Shown here: piece after piece, positions 62,559-64,000 of the stretch | How positions within the stretch are numbered: position 1 is the first letter of the stretch | Layout of the letters: each line of letters begins with the position of its first letter | From: Acanthacorydalis orientalis | Taxonomy: Eukaryota; Arthropoda; Insecta; Megaloptera; Corydalidae | Direction of reading: 5' to 3' | Assembly: GCA_034766995.1 (NCBI GenBank) | Contig: CM068322.1 | Coordinates: 15,163,310-15,227,309 of the forward strand | DNA length: 64,000 nucleotides | Program-made: the position numbers and the translations under genes | Notes under the pieces: generated by a model | Told to the model about the DNA's origin: nothing | The model's input: only the letters and a program-made list of their open reading frames with translations | Database searches by the model: none

Positions 62559-63600
62559 ACAATTGATTACAATTATATAGTGAGATAGGTTATGATAAAG
62601 TTTTGGTTGTAATGTTTTAAATAAGATCTCCAGTTTGGTGTATTATTTCATTTCACTGCAAATTCTTACGGTTATTACATTTTTGAATATTGGAAGATAA
62701 CGAGTTAGAATAGAGAAATATTGTTTTTGTTGTAATAATTAAAAAATTACTTAAAACGTATTTATGAAATGTGTTCATATGATATGTATTATGACAATTT
62801 CTGTTTCATAGCTTATAAATTTAATATTAAAACGCTTTTGATATAATATTAATTTTATAAAATTCGTAGTACATAATATCGAATTTGTTTGATATTAGAA
62901 GTTAGAAAAGTTTTTAAAATTTCTAAGTAACAAAGAAGCAAAAGTGCAAAAATAATGAAATAAAATACAAATACTAAAGCAAAAGTAAGAAATACAAACA
63001 ATAAAGCAAAAGTGTACAAAAATGACAAGCAAACAAAAGATAAAAAGTTCATTATCTCAAGAGTTAGATTTACTGGTGCAATAATACTGTCTTAAGAATA
63101 CCTATGGAGAAGCATTCAACAACAAATAAAGTGATTGTGACAACTGACTCCAAACACTGATCGAACATAAGAGAGTGATACAAGTCAAATGCATTTTGAA
63201 CACTTACGAAATTGGATCATTCTTTAAATTTACACCATTAATCATTTAAAATTCATACGAAAAAGATGCATTAAAATGAAGGTGTCAAGAAAAAGAATAA
63301 CTGTTTTAACAAAACAACTATGGATAACCTAGAAAAAAAATTATCATCATCAGAAAATTTAAAAAATATTGCAAAATTAAAAGCGTTACCTTGAATTACA
63401 CGGAAAACAGAAAATAGAATATAATATATGTAAATATGTACGATATCAAAAAAAAAAAAAACAAATTTGTAATTAAGGGATATATTTTGATTAAATGTAT
63501 ACTTTGAATCTCTCCATAACAATTTTAAAATTACAAATTGACACCCAGTAATACTGAAATTCGGATAAAACAACTTCCTTATTACGGTTTGTTAACTGTG
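62130..63600. other. No gene seen
   Basis: A short GC-richer piece at 62455-62515 (GGTAGCCCAAGGGCGGCAC) and otherwise AT-rich DNA. Confidence 0.5.
62522..62556. repeat. (TA)n array
   Basis: Pure TA, about 35 bp. Confidence 0.94.
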
Positions 63601-63614
63601 ACTGATTAACTGTG

Positions 63615-63618
<4 letters not shown>

Positions 63619-63671
<53 letters not shown>

Positions 63672-63681
63672 TATATATATA

Positions 63682-63745
<64 letters not shown>
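63619..63745. repeat. (TA)n array with AAAT steps, about 127 bp
   Basis: TA interrupted by three ATAAATAT steps. It ends a few bases before the RTE fragment at 63751. Confidence 0.94.
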
Positions 63746-63750
<5 letters not shown>

Positions 63751-64000
63751 GAAGTATTCAAATCGCTCGACTGGCAGGACAAAGGAATCGAAATAAAGTG
63801 CGAAAGATTAAGCCATCTCTGGTTTGCCGATGATATGGTTATTTTCGCAAATACTCCGGAAGAGTTGCAAAAGAGGATAGAAGAACTAAACGATGTCAGT
63901 CAAAAAATAGGCCTCAACATGAATCATACAAAGACAAAAGTACTGTTCAATGCGTTTGTCTGTCCGAAGAAAATGAAATAAAAGGAACGGAAATAGAAGA
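63751..64000 (+). pseudogene. RTE-type non-LTR retrotransposon reverse transcriptase, partial
   Basis: The frame from 63751 reads [20 protein letters not shown], then SHLWFADDMVIFANTPEELQ, KRIEELNDVSQKIGLNMNHT and KTKVLFNAFVCP. The FADD box is the reverse-transcriptase active site (motif C), and the KIGL.MN..KTKVL block that follows is typical of RTE-like elements. The frame stops at 63979, but the expected continuation (ENEIKGTEIE) is open in another frame, so a frameshift lies just after VCP. The upstream reverse-transcriptase and endonuclease parts are absent: the sequence starts directly after a long (TA)n array. The downstream end is cut by the window. Confidence 0.85.

Overview
The window is AT-rich eukaryotic DNA, probably from an insect or other arthropod. 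The evidence is several old mariner lineages side by side, a pogo/Tigger and a Tc1 relic, an RTE-type retrotransposon fragment, and at least 60 long (TA)n arrays, often joined to (CA)n or (TACA)n. No complete host gene is visible. The species cannot be fixed; Hymenoptera and Diptera both fit. The setting looks like a gene desert or very large introns: long 75-80 percent AT stretches broken by short CpG-containing islands that may be regulatory DNA or isolated exons.

Mobile elements, left to right: a short cecropia/Hsmar1-like mariner (1450-2016, +) and a second copy (4016-4522, -); a near full-length Mos1-like mariner (6903-8150, +); an internally deleted irritans-type mariner (13513-14403, -); the 3' end of a Tigger-like element (16440-17165, +); a solo 5' end of the Mos1-like family (17530-17662, -); a Tc1-like 5' fragment (23686-24390, +); a second deleted irritans-type copy (26006-26791, -); a full-length dead irritans-type mariner (31093-32369, +); a mellifera/capitata-like mariner (37961-39140, -); a 513-bp MITE (40413-40925); another full-length dead irritans-type mariner (50320-51586, -); a third short cecropia-like copy (56557-57072, -); and an RTE reverse-transcriptase fragment running off the right edge (63751-64000, +). 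Every transposase is broken, so none can move by its own product.

The most notable pattern is that the short copies fall into two families. The three cecropia-type copies keep both terminal repeats and the first ~110 transposase codons (DNA-binding half) and lack the catalytic half; two share the same junction. The two irritans-type copies keep both ends and the catalytic half but lack the DNA-binding half. They look like non-autonomous families that spread after deletion, not random decay. Other points are a perfect 60-bp palindrome followed at once by a second TA-cored inverted repeat (30555-30735), other TA-cored palindromes, and a MITE carrying extra copies of its terminal motif.

Possible host exons are weak: a 90-nt open segment at 37061-37150 (-) with some resemblance to the start of an FGF core and a good donor, a possible last exon at 23036-23090 (+), and a 55-nt spliceable segment at 41473-41527 (-). 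A GC-richer open frame at 51698-52096 is unassigned. No tRNA, rRNA or CRISPR was seen.
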